Part shown: piece after piece, positions 1 through 10,603 of the stretch
How the letters are laid out: each line of letters starts with the position of its first letter
Position numbering within the stretch: position 1 is the first letter of the stretch
NCBI RefSeq assembly: GCF_963082655.1
Contig: NC_081552.1
Span: forward strand, 63,244,799 to 63,308,798
Direction: 5' to 3'
Length of the DNA: 64,000 nucleotides
From: Stomoxys calcitrans
Lineage: Eukaryota > Arthropoda > Insecta > Diptera > Muscidae
The notes under the pieces: model-generated
What the model saw: only the letters and a program-made list of their open reading frames with translations
Told to the model about the DNA's origin: nothing
Database searches by the model: none
Made by a program: the position numbers and the translations under genes

Positions 1-598
1 TATATTAGGTTATAGACCGATTTGAACCAAACTTGGCACAGTTATTGGATATCATAACAAAACACGTCGTGCAAAATTTCATTTCAATCGCATAAGAATT
101 GCGCACTCTAGAGGCTCAAGAAGTCAAGACCCAAGATCGGTTTATATGGGAGCTATATCAGGTTATGAACCGATTTGAACCATACTTGCCACAGTTGTTG
201 GATATCATAACAAAACACGTCGTGAAAAATTTCATTCCAATCGGATAAGAACTGCGCACTCTAGAGGCCCAAGAAGTCAAGACCCAAGATCGGTTTATAT
301 GGCAGCTATATCAAAACATGGACCGATATGGCCCATTTACAATACCAACCGACCTACACTAATAAGAAGTATTTGTGCAAAATTTCAAGCGGCTAGCTTT
401 ACTCCTTCGGAAGTTAGCGTGCTTTCGAAAGACAGACAGACGGACGGACAGACGGACGGACATGGCTAGATCGACATAAAATTTCACGACGATCAGGAAT
501 ATATATACTTTATGGGGTCTCAGACGAATATTTCGAGTAGTTACAATCAGAATGACGAAATTAGTATACCCCCCATCTTATGGTGGAGGGTATAAAAA
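1..598 (+). mobile_element. Family A element, 3' part (DINE-1/mini-me-like)
   Basis: This copy enters from outside the window. It shows 153-bp monomers (landmark ATCGGTTTATATGG), then the 3' module: GACAGACAGACGGACGG microsatellite, core, TATATATACTTTATGG, and the terminal ATGGTGGAGGGTATAAAAA. The order (GTCY)n-core-(TA)n is that of dipteran mini-me/DINE-1 elements, which are regarded as Helentron-related. No protein is encoded; small ORFs in it are translated monomers. Confidence 0.8.
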
Positions 599-910
599 TT
601 GGATCCAAGTAACTGGGGGGGCCGCCCTGACCCCAAAACCCCTTTTTAATTTGATGATATTAGGGAAGGACCATCCCCCGTTACCCCAAAAACACCACCT
701 AAAATCTAAAGTGGACCGATAGGGGCAATATGGGTATCAAATGAAAGGTATTGGGGAGTAGGTTACCAATATGGTACTAAAAATTGGATTCAAGTATGCT
801 AGAGGGCGTCCAACACCAAAAAAATTCCCCAAACAAACATATTGGACGTAAATATCAATGTGCGACTCAAATGAAAGGTATTCGGGACTAAACTACGAAT
901 ATGACACATA
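599..910. repeat. Interspersed repeat with ATGAAAGGTATT motifs
   Basis: No gene is visible. The motif CAAATGAAAGGTATT occurs twice (about 737 and 870), about 130 bp apart, with G-runs and C-runs between. Similar text recurs at 3991-4110 and, in reverse orientation, at 30098-30513. This marks a separate dispersed repeat with degenerate internal monomers. I cannot assign its class. Confidence 0.5.
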
Positions 911-2898
911 AACAAGTAAAAAGGCGTTAAGTTCGGCCGGGCCGAACTTTGGCTACCCACCACCTCGGGTATATCTGTAAACCATCTTTCATCGAAATTC
1001 GGTGAAAATTTAACACCTTATGTCCCAAATCAGTTAAATCAAAATAAGTTCCGATTTGAACCATATACTAATAAGTACACTAGCTGTATCTAAAAATAGA
1101 CCGATCAGAACTAAATATATACGACACGGATGTCGAAAAGCCTAACATAAGTTACTGAGTCAAATTTCAGTGAAATCGGATTATAAATGCGCCTTTAATG
1201 GGGCCAAGACTTTAAATCGAGATATCGGTCTACATGGCAGCTATATCCAAATTTGGACCGTTTTGGGCCAAGTTGCATAAAAATGTCGAAGAGCCTAACA
1301 CAAAGCAATGTCCCAAATTTCGGCGAAATCGGAAAATAAATGCCTCTTTTATGGTCCCAAAACCTTAAATCAAGAGATCGGTCTATATGGCAGCTATAAT
1401 CAAATCTGGACCGATCTGTGCGATATTGCAGAACTATATCAAGGAGCTTAACTTAACTCACTGTCCCAAATTTCGGCGACATCGGACAATAAATGAGCAT
1501 TTTATGGGTCCAAAACCATAAATCAAGAAATCGGTTTATATGGCAGTTATATCCAAATCCTAACCGATCTGGACCAAATTGAAGAAAGATGTCAAAGGGC
1601 CTAACACAACTCACTGTCCCGAATTTCATCAAAATCGTATAATAAATGTGGTTTTTTGGGCCTAAGACCCTAGACCGGGGGATCGGTCTAATGGCAGCTA
1701 TATCCAAATCTGAACCGATCTGAGCCACATTGACGAAGGATGTCGAAGGGCCTAACACAACCCACTGCCCCAAATTTCAGCGAAATCGGATAATAAATGT
1801 GGCTTTTATGGGCCTAAGACCTTAAATCGGAGGATCGTTCTATATGGCAGATATATCCAAATCTGGACCGATCTGAGCCACTTTGACGAAGGATGTCGAA
1901 GGGCCTAACACAACTCACAGTCCCAAATTTCAGCGAAATTGGATAATAAATGTGGCTTTTATGGGCCTAAGACCCTAAATCGGAGGATCGGTCTATATGG
2001 CAGATATATCCAAATCTGGACCGATCTGAGCCACATTGATAAAGGATGTCGGAGGGCCTAACACATCTCACTGCCCCAAATTTCAGCGAAATCGGATAAT
2101 AAATGTGGCTTTTATGGGCCTAAGACCCTAAATCGGAGGATCGGTCTATATGGCAGCTATATCCAAATCTGGACCGATCTGAGCCATACTGACGGAGGAT
2201 TTTGAAGGGCCTAACACAACTCACTGTCCCAAATTTCAGCGAAATCGGATAATAAATGTGGCTTCTTTGGGCCTTAGACCCTAAATCGGAGGATCGGTCC
2301 ATATGGCAGCTATATCCAAATCTGGACCGATCTGGGCCAAATTGACGAAGTATGTTTAAGGGCCTAACACAACTCAATGTCCCAAATTTCAGTAAAATCG
2401 GATAATAAATGTGGCTTTTATGGGCCTAAGACCCTAAATCGGAGGATCGGTCTATATGGCAGCTATATCCAAATCTGAACCGATCTGGGCAAAACTGACG
2501 AAGGATGTCGAAGGGCCTAACACAACTCACTGTCCAAAATTTCAGCAAAAGCGGATAATAAATGTGGCTTTTATTGGCCTAAGACCCTAAATCGGCGGAT
2601 CGGTCTATATGGGGGCTATATCAAGATATAGTCCGATATAGCCCATCTTCGAACTTAACCTGCTTATGGACAAAAAAAGAATCTGTGCAAAATTTCAGCT
2701 CAATATCTCTATTATTGAAGACTGTAGCGTGATTTCAACAGACAGACGGACAGACGGACGGACATGTCTAGATCGTCTTAGATTTTTACGTTGATCAAGA
2801 ATATATATACTTTATAGGGTCGGAAATGGATATTTCGATGTGTTGCAAACGGAATGACAAAATGAATATACCCCCATCCTTCGGTGGTGGGTATAAAA
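911..2898 (+). mobile_element. Family B element, long copy (DINE-1/mini-me-like)
   Basis: It begins AACAAGTAAAAAGGCGTTAA followed by the palindromic TTCGGCCGGGCCGAA and TACCCACCACCTCGGG. It ends CCTTCGGTGGTGGGTATAAAAA, so the subterminal blocks are inverted repeats of each other. Inside are about nine monomers with ATCGGTCTATATGG landmarks at 1987, 2140, 2293, 2446 and 2599, an exact 153-bp period. The 3' module has CAGACGGACAGACGGACGG and TATATATACTTTATAGGG. It is non-coding. Its 3' end is fused directly to the interior of a family A element. Confidence 0.85.
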
Positions 2899-3990
2899 AG
2901 GATATAAGAAAAGATTTGCTCTGCTATTAGAGCGATATCAAGATATGGTCCGGTTTGGACCACAATTAAATTATATGTTGGAGACCTGTGTAAAATATCA
3001 GCCAATTCGAATAAGAATTGCGCCCTTTGTGGGCTCAAGAAGTAAAATAGAGAGATCGATTTATATGGGAGCTATATCAGGTTATAAACCGATTCAGACC
3101 ATAATAAACACGTATGTTAATGGTCATGAGAGAATCCGTCGTACAAAATTTCAGGCGAATCGGATAATAATTGCGACCTCTAGAGGCTCAAGAAGTCAAG
3201 ACCCAAGATCGGTTTATATGACAGCTATATCAGGTTATGAACCGATTTGAACCATACTTGGCACAGTTGTTGGATATCGTAACAAAACACGTCGTGCAAA
3301 ATTTCATTCCAATCGGATAAGAATTGCGCACTCTAGAGGCTCAAGAAGTCAAGACCCAAGATCGGTTTATATGGCAGCTGTATCAGGTTATGGACCGATT
3401 TGAACCATACTTGGCACAGTTGTTGGATGTCATAAAAAAACACGTCGTGCAAAATTTCATTCCAATCGGATAAGAATTGCGCACTCTAGAGGCTCAAGAA
3501 GTCAAGACCCAAGATCGGTTTATATGGCAGCTATATCAGTTTATGGACCGATTTGAACCATACTTGGCACAGATGTTGGATGTCATAACAAAACACGTCG
3601 TGCAAAATTTCATCCCAATCGGATAAGAATTGCGCACTCTAGAGGCTCAAGAAGTCAAGACCCAAGATCGGTTTATATGGCAGCTATATCAAAACATGGA
3701 CCGATATGGCCCATTTACAATACCAACCGACCTACACTAATAAGAAGTATTTGTGCAAAATTTCAAGCGCCTAGCTTAACTCCTTCGGAAGTTAGCGTGC
3801 TTTCGACAGACAGACGGACGGACGGACGGACGGACGGACGGACGGACGGACAGACGGACGGACATGGCTAGATCGACATAAAATTTCACGACGATCAAGA
3901 ATATATATACTTTATGGGGTCTCAGACGAATATTTCGAGTAGAATGACGAAATTAGTATACCCCCCATCTAATGGTGGTGGGTATAAAAA
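2899..3990 (+). mobile_element. Family A element lacking its 5' end
   Basis: It starts abruptly at GATATAAGAAAAG, which in complete copies lies about 120 bp inside the element. The 153-bp monomers have landmarks at 3208, 3361, 3514 and 3667. The 3' module contains a run of GACGGACG units (3809-3860). The last bases, AATGGTGGTGGGTATAAAAA, look intermediate between families A and B. It is non-coding. Confidence 0.8.
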
Positions 3991-4224
3991 TGAGGTCCAA
4001 GTAATTGGGGGTCTCCCCACCCTCAAATGGAAATTCGATCCTAGCTAGAGGAGCTTCAAATTAAAGGCATTTGAGAGCAGATTACGAATATAACATTAAA
4101 CTTTGTGTCCAAGAATCAAGGTGGTGCGCTAAGCCGCTCCAAGCGAGTAGCAGCATAGAGTGGTACAAATTTATCATGCAGCATTTATCTTTGTTATGGC
4201 AACCTATCGGTCCGTAAAATGAAG
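3991..4224. repeat. Repeat fragments between elements
   Basis: The first part resembles the ATGAAAGGTATT repeat (AAATTAAAGGCATTTGAG). From about 4130 the text (AAGCGAGTAGCA, then ATCTTTGTTATGGCAACC, then TATCGGTCC) matches 5370-5552 in order. An older repeat is therefore present twice, around the second family B copy. No gene seen. Confidence 0.4.
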
Positions 4225-5290
4225 AAAAATAAAGTATGTCGAAAAGCCTAACATAAGTCACTGTGTTAAATTTCAGTGAAATCGGATTATAAATGCGTCT
4301 TTTATGGGACGAAGACTTAAAATCGAGATATCAATCTGTGCCATATTGCAAAAGTATGTCAAGGGGCTTAATTTAACTCACTGTTCTAAATGTTGGGGAC
4401 ATCAGACAATAAATGCGCCTTTTATGGCTCCAAATCCTAAAACCGAGAGATCGGTTTATATCGCAGCTATATCCAAATCTGGACCGATCTGGGCCAGATT
4501 GGTGAAGAATATCGAAGAGCCGACACAACTCATTGTCTCAAATTTCGGCAAAATTTGACAATAAATGCGCATTTTATGGCCCCAAAACCTAAAACCGAGA
4601 GATCGGTCTATATGGCAGCTATATCCAAATCTAGACCGATATGTGCCTTATTGCAGAAGTATGTCAAGGGGCTTAATTTAATTCACTGTCCCCAATTTTG
4701 GCAAAATCGGAGAAAAGTGCGCCTTTTATAGGCCCAAAACCTTAAATCAAGAGATGTATCCAAATCTGAACCGATCAGAGCCAAAATAAAGAAATATGTC
4801 GACGGATAAGAAATGTGGCTTTTATGGGCCTAAGACCCTAAATCGGAGGATCGGTCTATATGGCAGCTATATCCAAATCTGACCAATCTGCGACAAATTG
4901 ACGAAGGATGCCGAAAGGCCTAACACAACTCTCTGTCCGAATTTCAGCAAAATCGGATAATAAATGTGGCTTTTATGGGCCTAAGACCTTATATCGGCCG
5001 ATCGGTTTATATGGGGGTTATATCAAGATATAGTGTGATATAGCCCATCTGCGAACTTAACCTACCTGTGGACAAAAAAAGAATCTGTGCAAAGTTTCAG
5101 CTCAATATCTGTATTTTTTAAGGCTGTAGAGTGATTTCAACAGACAGACGGACATGTCTAGATGGTCTTAGATTTTTTACGCTGATCAAGAATATATATA
5201 CTTTTTAGGGTCGGAAATTAATATTTCAATGTGTTACAAACGGAATGACAAAATGAATGTACCCCCATCCTTGTCTGGTGGTATAAAAAA
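4225..5290 (+). mobile_element. Family B element, 5'-truncated and degenerate
   Basis: Monomers carry the B landmarks (GGCCTAAGACCCTAAATCGG and ATCGGTCTATATGGCAGC) but with more substitutions than the previous copy. The end shows ACAGACAGACGGACATG, TATATATACTTT and a damaged terminus GGTGGTATAAAAAA. The 5' TTCGGCC block is missing. Confidence 0.7.
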
Positions 5291-5555
5291 AGACTAAATG
5301 ATGACTATTTAATAGGTAGTCACATAGTCATAATAGTCATTCATAGACCACCACCACACAATATGATCCTCTCTAAGCGAGTAGCACTAACTTTTAATTT
5401 GCATTATCTGGCAGTCTCCAACTGAGATTGTTTGATCCAATTGAATTTAGTTGATTTAAAAACATGCCAACATGAACAGAGAGAGGGCAAAGTGGTAAAA
5501 ATTATTCATCAGCATGTATCTTTGTTATGACAACCTATCGGTCCTTTGAATAAAG
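5291..5555. repeat. Non-coding spacer with old repeat
   Basis: No gene. The second half (about 5370-5552) repeats the flank seen at 4130-4224, including AAGCGAGTAGCA and ACCTATCGGTCC. The first half contains TAGTCACATAGTCATAATAG-like short direct and inverted repeats. Confidence 0.4.
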
Positions 5556-6065
5556 AACAAGTAAAAGCGTGGTAAGTTCGGCCGGGTCGAATCTTATATA
5601 CCCTCCACCATGGATCGCATTTCTCGAGTTCTTTTTCCGACATCTCTTCTTAGACAAAACAAGTAAAAGCGTGGTAAATTCGGCCGGGCCGAATCTTATA
5701 TACCCTCCACCATGGATCGCATTTGTCGAGTTTTTCCAGACATCTCTTCTTAGACAAAAGAAGTAAAAGCGCGCTAAGTTCGGCCGGGGCCGAATCTTAT
5801 ATACCCTCCACCATGGATCGCATTTGTCGAGTTGTTTTCCCGGCATCTCTTCTTAGGCTTAAAAGGATATAAGAAAAGAGTTGCTCTGCTATTAACACGA
5901 TATCAAGATATGGTCCGGTTCGGACCACAATTAAATTATATGTTGGAGACCTGTGTAAAATTTCAGCCAATTCGTATAAGAATTGCGCCCATTGGGGCTC
6001 ACGAAGTAAAATAGAGAGAACGACTTATATGGGATCTGTATCGGGCTATAGCCGATTCAGAACAT
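5556..6065 (+). repeat. Ladder of tandem family A 5' ends
   Basis: The family A 5' terminus (AACAAGTAAAAGCG, then TTCGGCCGGG, then TATACCCTCCACCATGG) starts at 5556, 5658, 5758 and again at 6066. The first two copies are cut after about 100 bp, each at AGACAAAA. The third runs 308 bp before the next 5' end begins. There are no monomers or 3' ends between them. Confidence 0.8.
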
Positions 6066-7229
6066 AACAAGTAAAAGCATGCTAAGTTCGGCCGGGCCGA
6101 ATCTTATATACCCTCCACCATGGAGCGCATTTGTCAGTTCTTTTCCCGGCATCTCTTCTTAGGCAAAAAATGATATAAGAAAAGAAAGAAAGAAAAATCT
6201 GCTATTAGAGCGATATCAAGATATGATCCGCTTTAGACCACAATTAAATTATATGGTGGAGACCTGTGTAATATGTCAGCCAATTCGAATAAGAATTGCG
6301 CCCTTTGGGGGATCAAAAAGTAAAATAGAGAGATCGATTTATATGGGAGCTGTATCGGGCTATAGACCAATTCAGATCATAATAAACAAGTATGTTGATG
6401 GTCATGGAAGGATCCGTAGTACATAATATCAGGCAAATCGGATAATAATTGCGACCTCTAGAGGATCAAGAAGTCAAGATCCCAGATCGGTTTATATGGC
6501 TGCTATATAAGCTTATGGACCGATTTTAACCATACCTGGCACAGTTGTTGCATGTCATAAAAAACACGTCGTGCAAAATTTCATTCCAATCGGATAAAAA
6601 TTGCGCCTTCTAGAAGCTCAAGAAGTCAAGACCCAAGATCGGTTTATATTGCAGCTATATCAGGTTATGAACCGATGTGAATCATACTTGGCACAGTTGA
6701 TGGATGTCATAACAAAACACGTCGTGCGATATTTCATTCCAATCGGATAAGAATTGCGCACTCTAGAGGCTCAAGAAGTCAAGACCCAAGATCGGTTTAT
6801 ATGGCAGCTATATCAGGTTATGGACCGATTTGAACCCTACTTGGGACAGTTGTTGGATATCATAGCAAAACACGTCGTGCAAGATTTCATTCCAATCGGA
6901 TAAGAATTGCGCACTCTAGAGGCTTAAGAAGTCAAGACCCAAGATCGGTTTATATAGCAGCTATATCAAAACATGGACCCATATGGCCCATTTACAATAC
7001 CAACTGACCTACACTAATAAGAAGTATTTGTGCAAAATTTCAAGCGGCTAGCTTTACTCCTTCGGAAGTTAGCGTGCTTTCGACAGACAGACGGACGGAC
7101 GGACGACATAAAATTTCACGACGATCAATAATATATATACTTTATAGGGTCTCAGGCGAATATTTCGAGTAGTTACAATCAGAATGACGAAATTAGTATA
7201 CCCCCCATCTTATGGTGAAGGGTATAATA
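6066..7229 (+). mobile_element. Family A element, nearly complete
   Basis: It has the full 5' terminus at 6066, the first variant monomer (ATCGATTTATATGGGAGC), then several 153-bp monomers. The 3' module has CGACAGACAGACGGACGG and TATATATACTTTATAGGG, and the terminus TTATGGTGAAGGGTATAAT. It is non-coding. The end abuts the interior of another family A copy without that copy's 5' end. Confidence 0.8.
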
Positions 7230-8044
7230 AACACGTTTGTTGATGGACATGAGAGGATCCGTCGTACAAAATTTCAGGCATATCGGATAATAATTGCGAC
7301 CTCTAGGGGTCAAGAAGTCAAGATCCCAGATCGGTTTATATGGCAGCTATATCAGGTTATGAACCGATTTCAACCTTATTTGACACAGGTGTTGAAAGTA
7401 AAAATAAAATACGTCATGCGAAATTTCAGCCAAATCAAATAGGAATTGCGCCCTCTAGAAGCTCAAGAAGTCAAATCCCCAGATCTGTTTATATGACAGC
7501 TATATCAGGTTATAGACCGATTTAAACCGTACTTGGCACAGTTGTTGGATATCTTGACGAAATACTTCGTGCAAAAACTCATTCAATCGGATAAGAATTG
7601 TGTCCTCTAGAGGCTCAAGAAGTCAAGACCCAAGATCGGTTTATTTGACAGCTATATCAGGTTATGAACACGTCGTGCAAAATTTCATTCTGATCGAATA
7701 AGAATTGCGCACGCTAGAGGCTCAAGAAGTCAAGACCCAAGATCGGTTTATATGGCAGCTATATCAGGTTATGAACCGATTTGAACCATACTTGGCACAG
7801 TTGTTGGATATCATAACGAAACACGTCGTGCAAAATTTCATTCTGATCGAATAAGAATTGCGCACGCTAGAGGCTCAAGAAGTCAAGACCCAAGATCGGT
7901 TTATATGGCAGCTATATCAGGTTATGGACCGATTTGAACCATACTTGGCACAGTTGTTGAATATTATAAGAAAACACGTCGTACAAAATTTCATTCCAAT
8001 CGGATAAGAAGTGCGCACTCTAGAGGCTCAAGAAGTCAAGACTC
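7226..8044 (+). mobile_element. Family A interior fragment
   Basis: It begins inside the element at ATAATAAACACGTTTG, sharing that short stretch with the preceding terminus. It continues as 153-bp monomers until GAAGTCAAGAC, where LINE sequence starts. There is no 3' module, so it is truncated by or at the LINE. Confidence 0.75.
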
Positions 8045-8056
8045 TCAGGATATAGC

Positions 8057-9606
8057 GTGCATAGAGCTGATAGATTACGTCGTGGGAGCGGCACCGCTCT
8101 GTATGTGAGAAACTACCTGAATACTCAGTTATGTATAAAGTCTAAGCCAGGTGTCCCAATTGAGTATGTTTTTGTTGAGGTGTCTGCTGCCGATACCAAG
8201 CTCCTAGTGGGGTGCGTTTATAGACCGAACAACCGTACGGATACTCGAGATTTTTTCTCTGTCCTTGAACTTCTCTCTTTTGCTTACTCAGGCATTGTGG
8301 TTGCTGGGGACTTCAACTCTGATGTTTTACAGGACACGGGCTTGACGTTTGAAATGTCTTCCTTGGGGCTTTTGCCTGTCAATTCAACAATTCCCGCACA
8401 TTTTTCCGCATCCTCCAGCACGCTTCTCGATCTGTACTTTGTTAGTGACACTTCGAAAGTCCTCCTATACGACCAACTGTCAGCCTCATGTTTTTCGAAC
8501 CATGTCTTGATCTTTTTTGTTATGAATTTGAGCTCACCAGGACTAGGAAAACTTATTCATATAGAGACTTTGCCCGTCTCGACCATGATTTTTTGCTTTC
8601 GAGTTCTGTGCTCATCGACTGGGATCTGATATTTCGTATGGAAACTATCGATGAACAAACTGACTTTCTACAGAGAAATATCCGTGACCTACAGGAACTT
8701 ACGGTTCCACTCAAGACTAGAGAAGTGTCCTCCAGATCGAAACCGTGGTTCTCCCGGGATATTCGTTCGGCTATTCACGTGAGGAATATGTCGCATCGCA
8801 GGTGGAGACGTTTCAGGACGCCTGAGTTACATGATGCCTTTCGCTCAGCAAGAGACCATGTCAATAAGTTGATTAAGATAGCCAAGAAAGACTACTATTA
8901 CAGACGCTTTACTTCTGCAATAGGCTCCAAGAGAACGTGGAAGGTTATTCGAGACATAGGAATTGGGAAAGATACTAATAGATGTTCAACAAACTTGGAC
9001 ATCAATAGGCTTAACGATGCTTTTGTTAATGTCCCACAGATCCCAGTTGATCCCAATTTCTATGGCTTAAATGTCTCCCCCTCCCTCGATGACGACTCTG
9101 GTTTTGGCTTCAGCTGTATTGGCCCCACCGATGTCCTTGAGTGCGTCGCGACTGTAAAGTCTAACGCTGTCGGATCTGATGGCATTGATCCTAGATTTGT
9201 AAGACTCTTGTTCCCCCTTATTATTCCTCATGTAACCAATGTTTTTAATAGGATTTTGACCACGAGTTACTTTCCATTAGAGTGGAAACATGCCAAAGTC
9301 ATCCCACTGCCTAAAAATTCCAAGGAATATAGACCAATTGCGATTCTTTGTTACTTGTCAAAGGTCTTTGAGAAATTGTTGTATTTGCAAATGTCGTCTT
9401 TTGTCAACGAGAACTCTTTGTTATATGTGAGACAGTCCGGGTTTCGACCTAACCACAGCTGCGTAACTGCCTTGGCAGAGGTCACTGAGAGGATCAGGGT
9501 CAATTTGGAGAATGAAAAGATAAATTTCCTTGTTCTTCTTGACCATTCTAAGGCATTTGACACTGTGGATCATTCCTTGTTATGTGATAAGATGAGACAT
9601 CTTTAA
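8057..9606 (+). pseudogene. LINE endonuclease and RT N-terminal half, frameshifted
   Basis: Frame 2 (8057-8629) encodes the C-terminal part of an APE-type endonuclease: VGCVYRPNN and VVAGDFNSD hold the expected DxN motif, and CFSNH corresponds to the usual SDH active-site region with Asp replaced by Asn. Frame 1 (8488-9606) overlaps it and carries the linker and RT fingers/palm: WKHAKVIPLPKNSKEYRPIA, SGFRPNHSC and LDHSKAFDTVDHSLL, the last with the first catalytic Asp region. The frame switch between 8488 and 8629 and the stop at 9604 make this a dead copy. The family resembles Jockey/CR1-type elements; the exact clade is not determined. Confidence 0.85.
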
Positions 9607-10568
9607 ATTTTTCCTCTACGTCCGTTCGTCTTATTTTGTCGTACCTGTCACACCGCACTCAGTCCGTCAGTTATAAGTCTTCTCTATCGGCACCTCTGCT
9701 TGTTTCAAAAGGTGTTCCTCAGGGATCAATTCTGGGTCCTCTTCTCTTTTCATTGTACAGTAACGACTTGGCGGGTCAATTGTCTTATTGTGAGGTGCAT
9801 ATGTACGCTGACGATATACAAATATATATCGGCAGTCCGAGGTATGAGATTGCTGAAAACATACGTCTGCTTAATCATGATCTGTCAAGAGTCAGCACGT
9901 GGGCGAAAGCCAATGGCCTGTGTCTCAACCCTGTAAAGTCCAAGTGTGTGGTTATCAGAAACAGGCTGTCTCGTTTTTCATGTGATGTCGGTATATTCAT
10001 TAACGACTCTAGATTGGAAATCGTTCCTCATGCAAAGAACTTGGGCGTTGTTATTAACAGCACTCTGACTTGGAGTAATCGTATCGACTCTGTCGTTGGT
10101 CAGGGATCGGTTACTCCGCTGCGGGTTAGGTCTCTCTTGGCAAAGACTTATCTTGTTCCTGGCATTCTCTACGGCTGTGAGTTCTTTGCTAATTGCGACT
10201 CGGTAAGTAGACGTAAGCTAAACACTTTTTTTAATAGCGTATTTGGCTTGAGACGGCGCGATTCCATCTCTGAATACTCTTTATCTCTGTATGGCGTCTC
10301 CTTACAGCAATTGTTGTTCCTAAGATCGCTTACTTTCCTTCATAAACTGATCTACACGCAGGCACCACAATATCTGTATGGATTTATTGATTTCGCCAGA
10401 TCTACTAGAGGTAAAAAATCATTCCCAAAATGTATCGGAGGCTTGTTTCTGAATGGCATATGTTCATATTCGCTGTACGTCACAGGAATTCTCTTCCTAA
10501 CGATCTGCAATTACTCAGTAACTCGGCAACATTTAAAACCAGACTTTGGAAACATTTTACTGCATTAA
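9606..10568 (+). pseudogene. LINE RT catalytic and C-terminal half, third frame
   Basis: Continues the preceding RT after a second frameshift near 9600. Visible motifs are YLSHRTQSVSYKS, GVPQGSILGPLLFSLYSNDL (the block before the palm) and MYADDIQIYIG with the YADD catalytic pair. A thumb and C-terminal region follow with NLGVVINSTLTWS and a long tail ending at 10568. Product: reverse transcriptase of a LINE. The YADD box is intact, but the polypeptide cannot be made in one frame. Confidence 0.85.
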
Positions 10569-10603
10569 GTTGATGAATGTTAAGACTCATTTATATATTT
10601 ATT

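Larger units (their letters stand above)
8044..10603 (+). mobile_element. LINE-1 (Jockey/CR1-like), 5'-truncated
   Basis: This is a degenerate non-LTR retrotransposon copy bounded left by a plus-strand family A interior and right by the 3' end of a minus-strand family A copy. Only the second ORF region is present, entering within the endonuclease domain, as is usual for 5'-truncated LINE insertions. Coding is spread over three frames. The 3' UTR is only about 35 bp, with no clear poly(A). I could not identify a target-site duplication. Opposite orientation of the flanking repeats argues against a simple insertion into one element. Confidence 0.85.

Noticed and set aside
3208..3667. CRISPR-like array
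   Set aside because: The repeat unit is 153 bp with no unique spacers, in a eukaryotic transposon; it is a tandem array.
8044..10603. LINE inserted cleanly into one family A element
   Set aside because: The family A sequence on the left is plus-oriented and interior, whereas on the right a minus-oriented 3' end starts. The two sides do not rejoin into one element, and no target duplication is seen.
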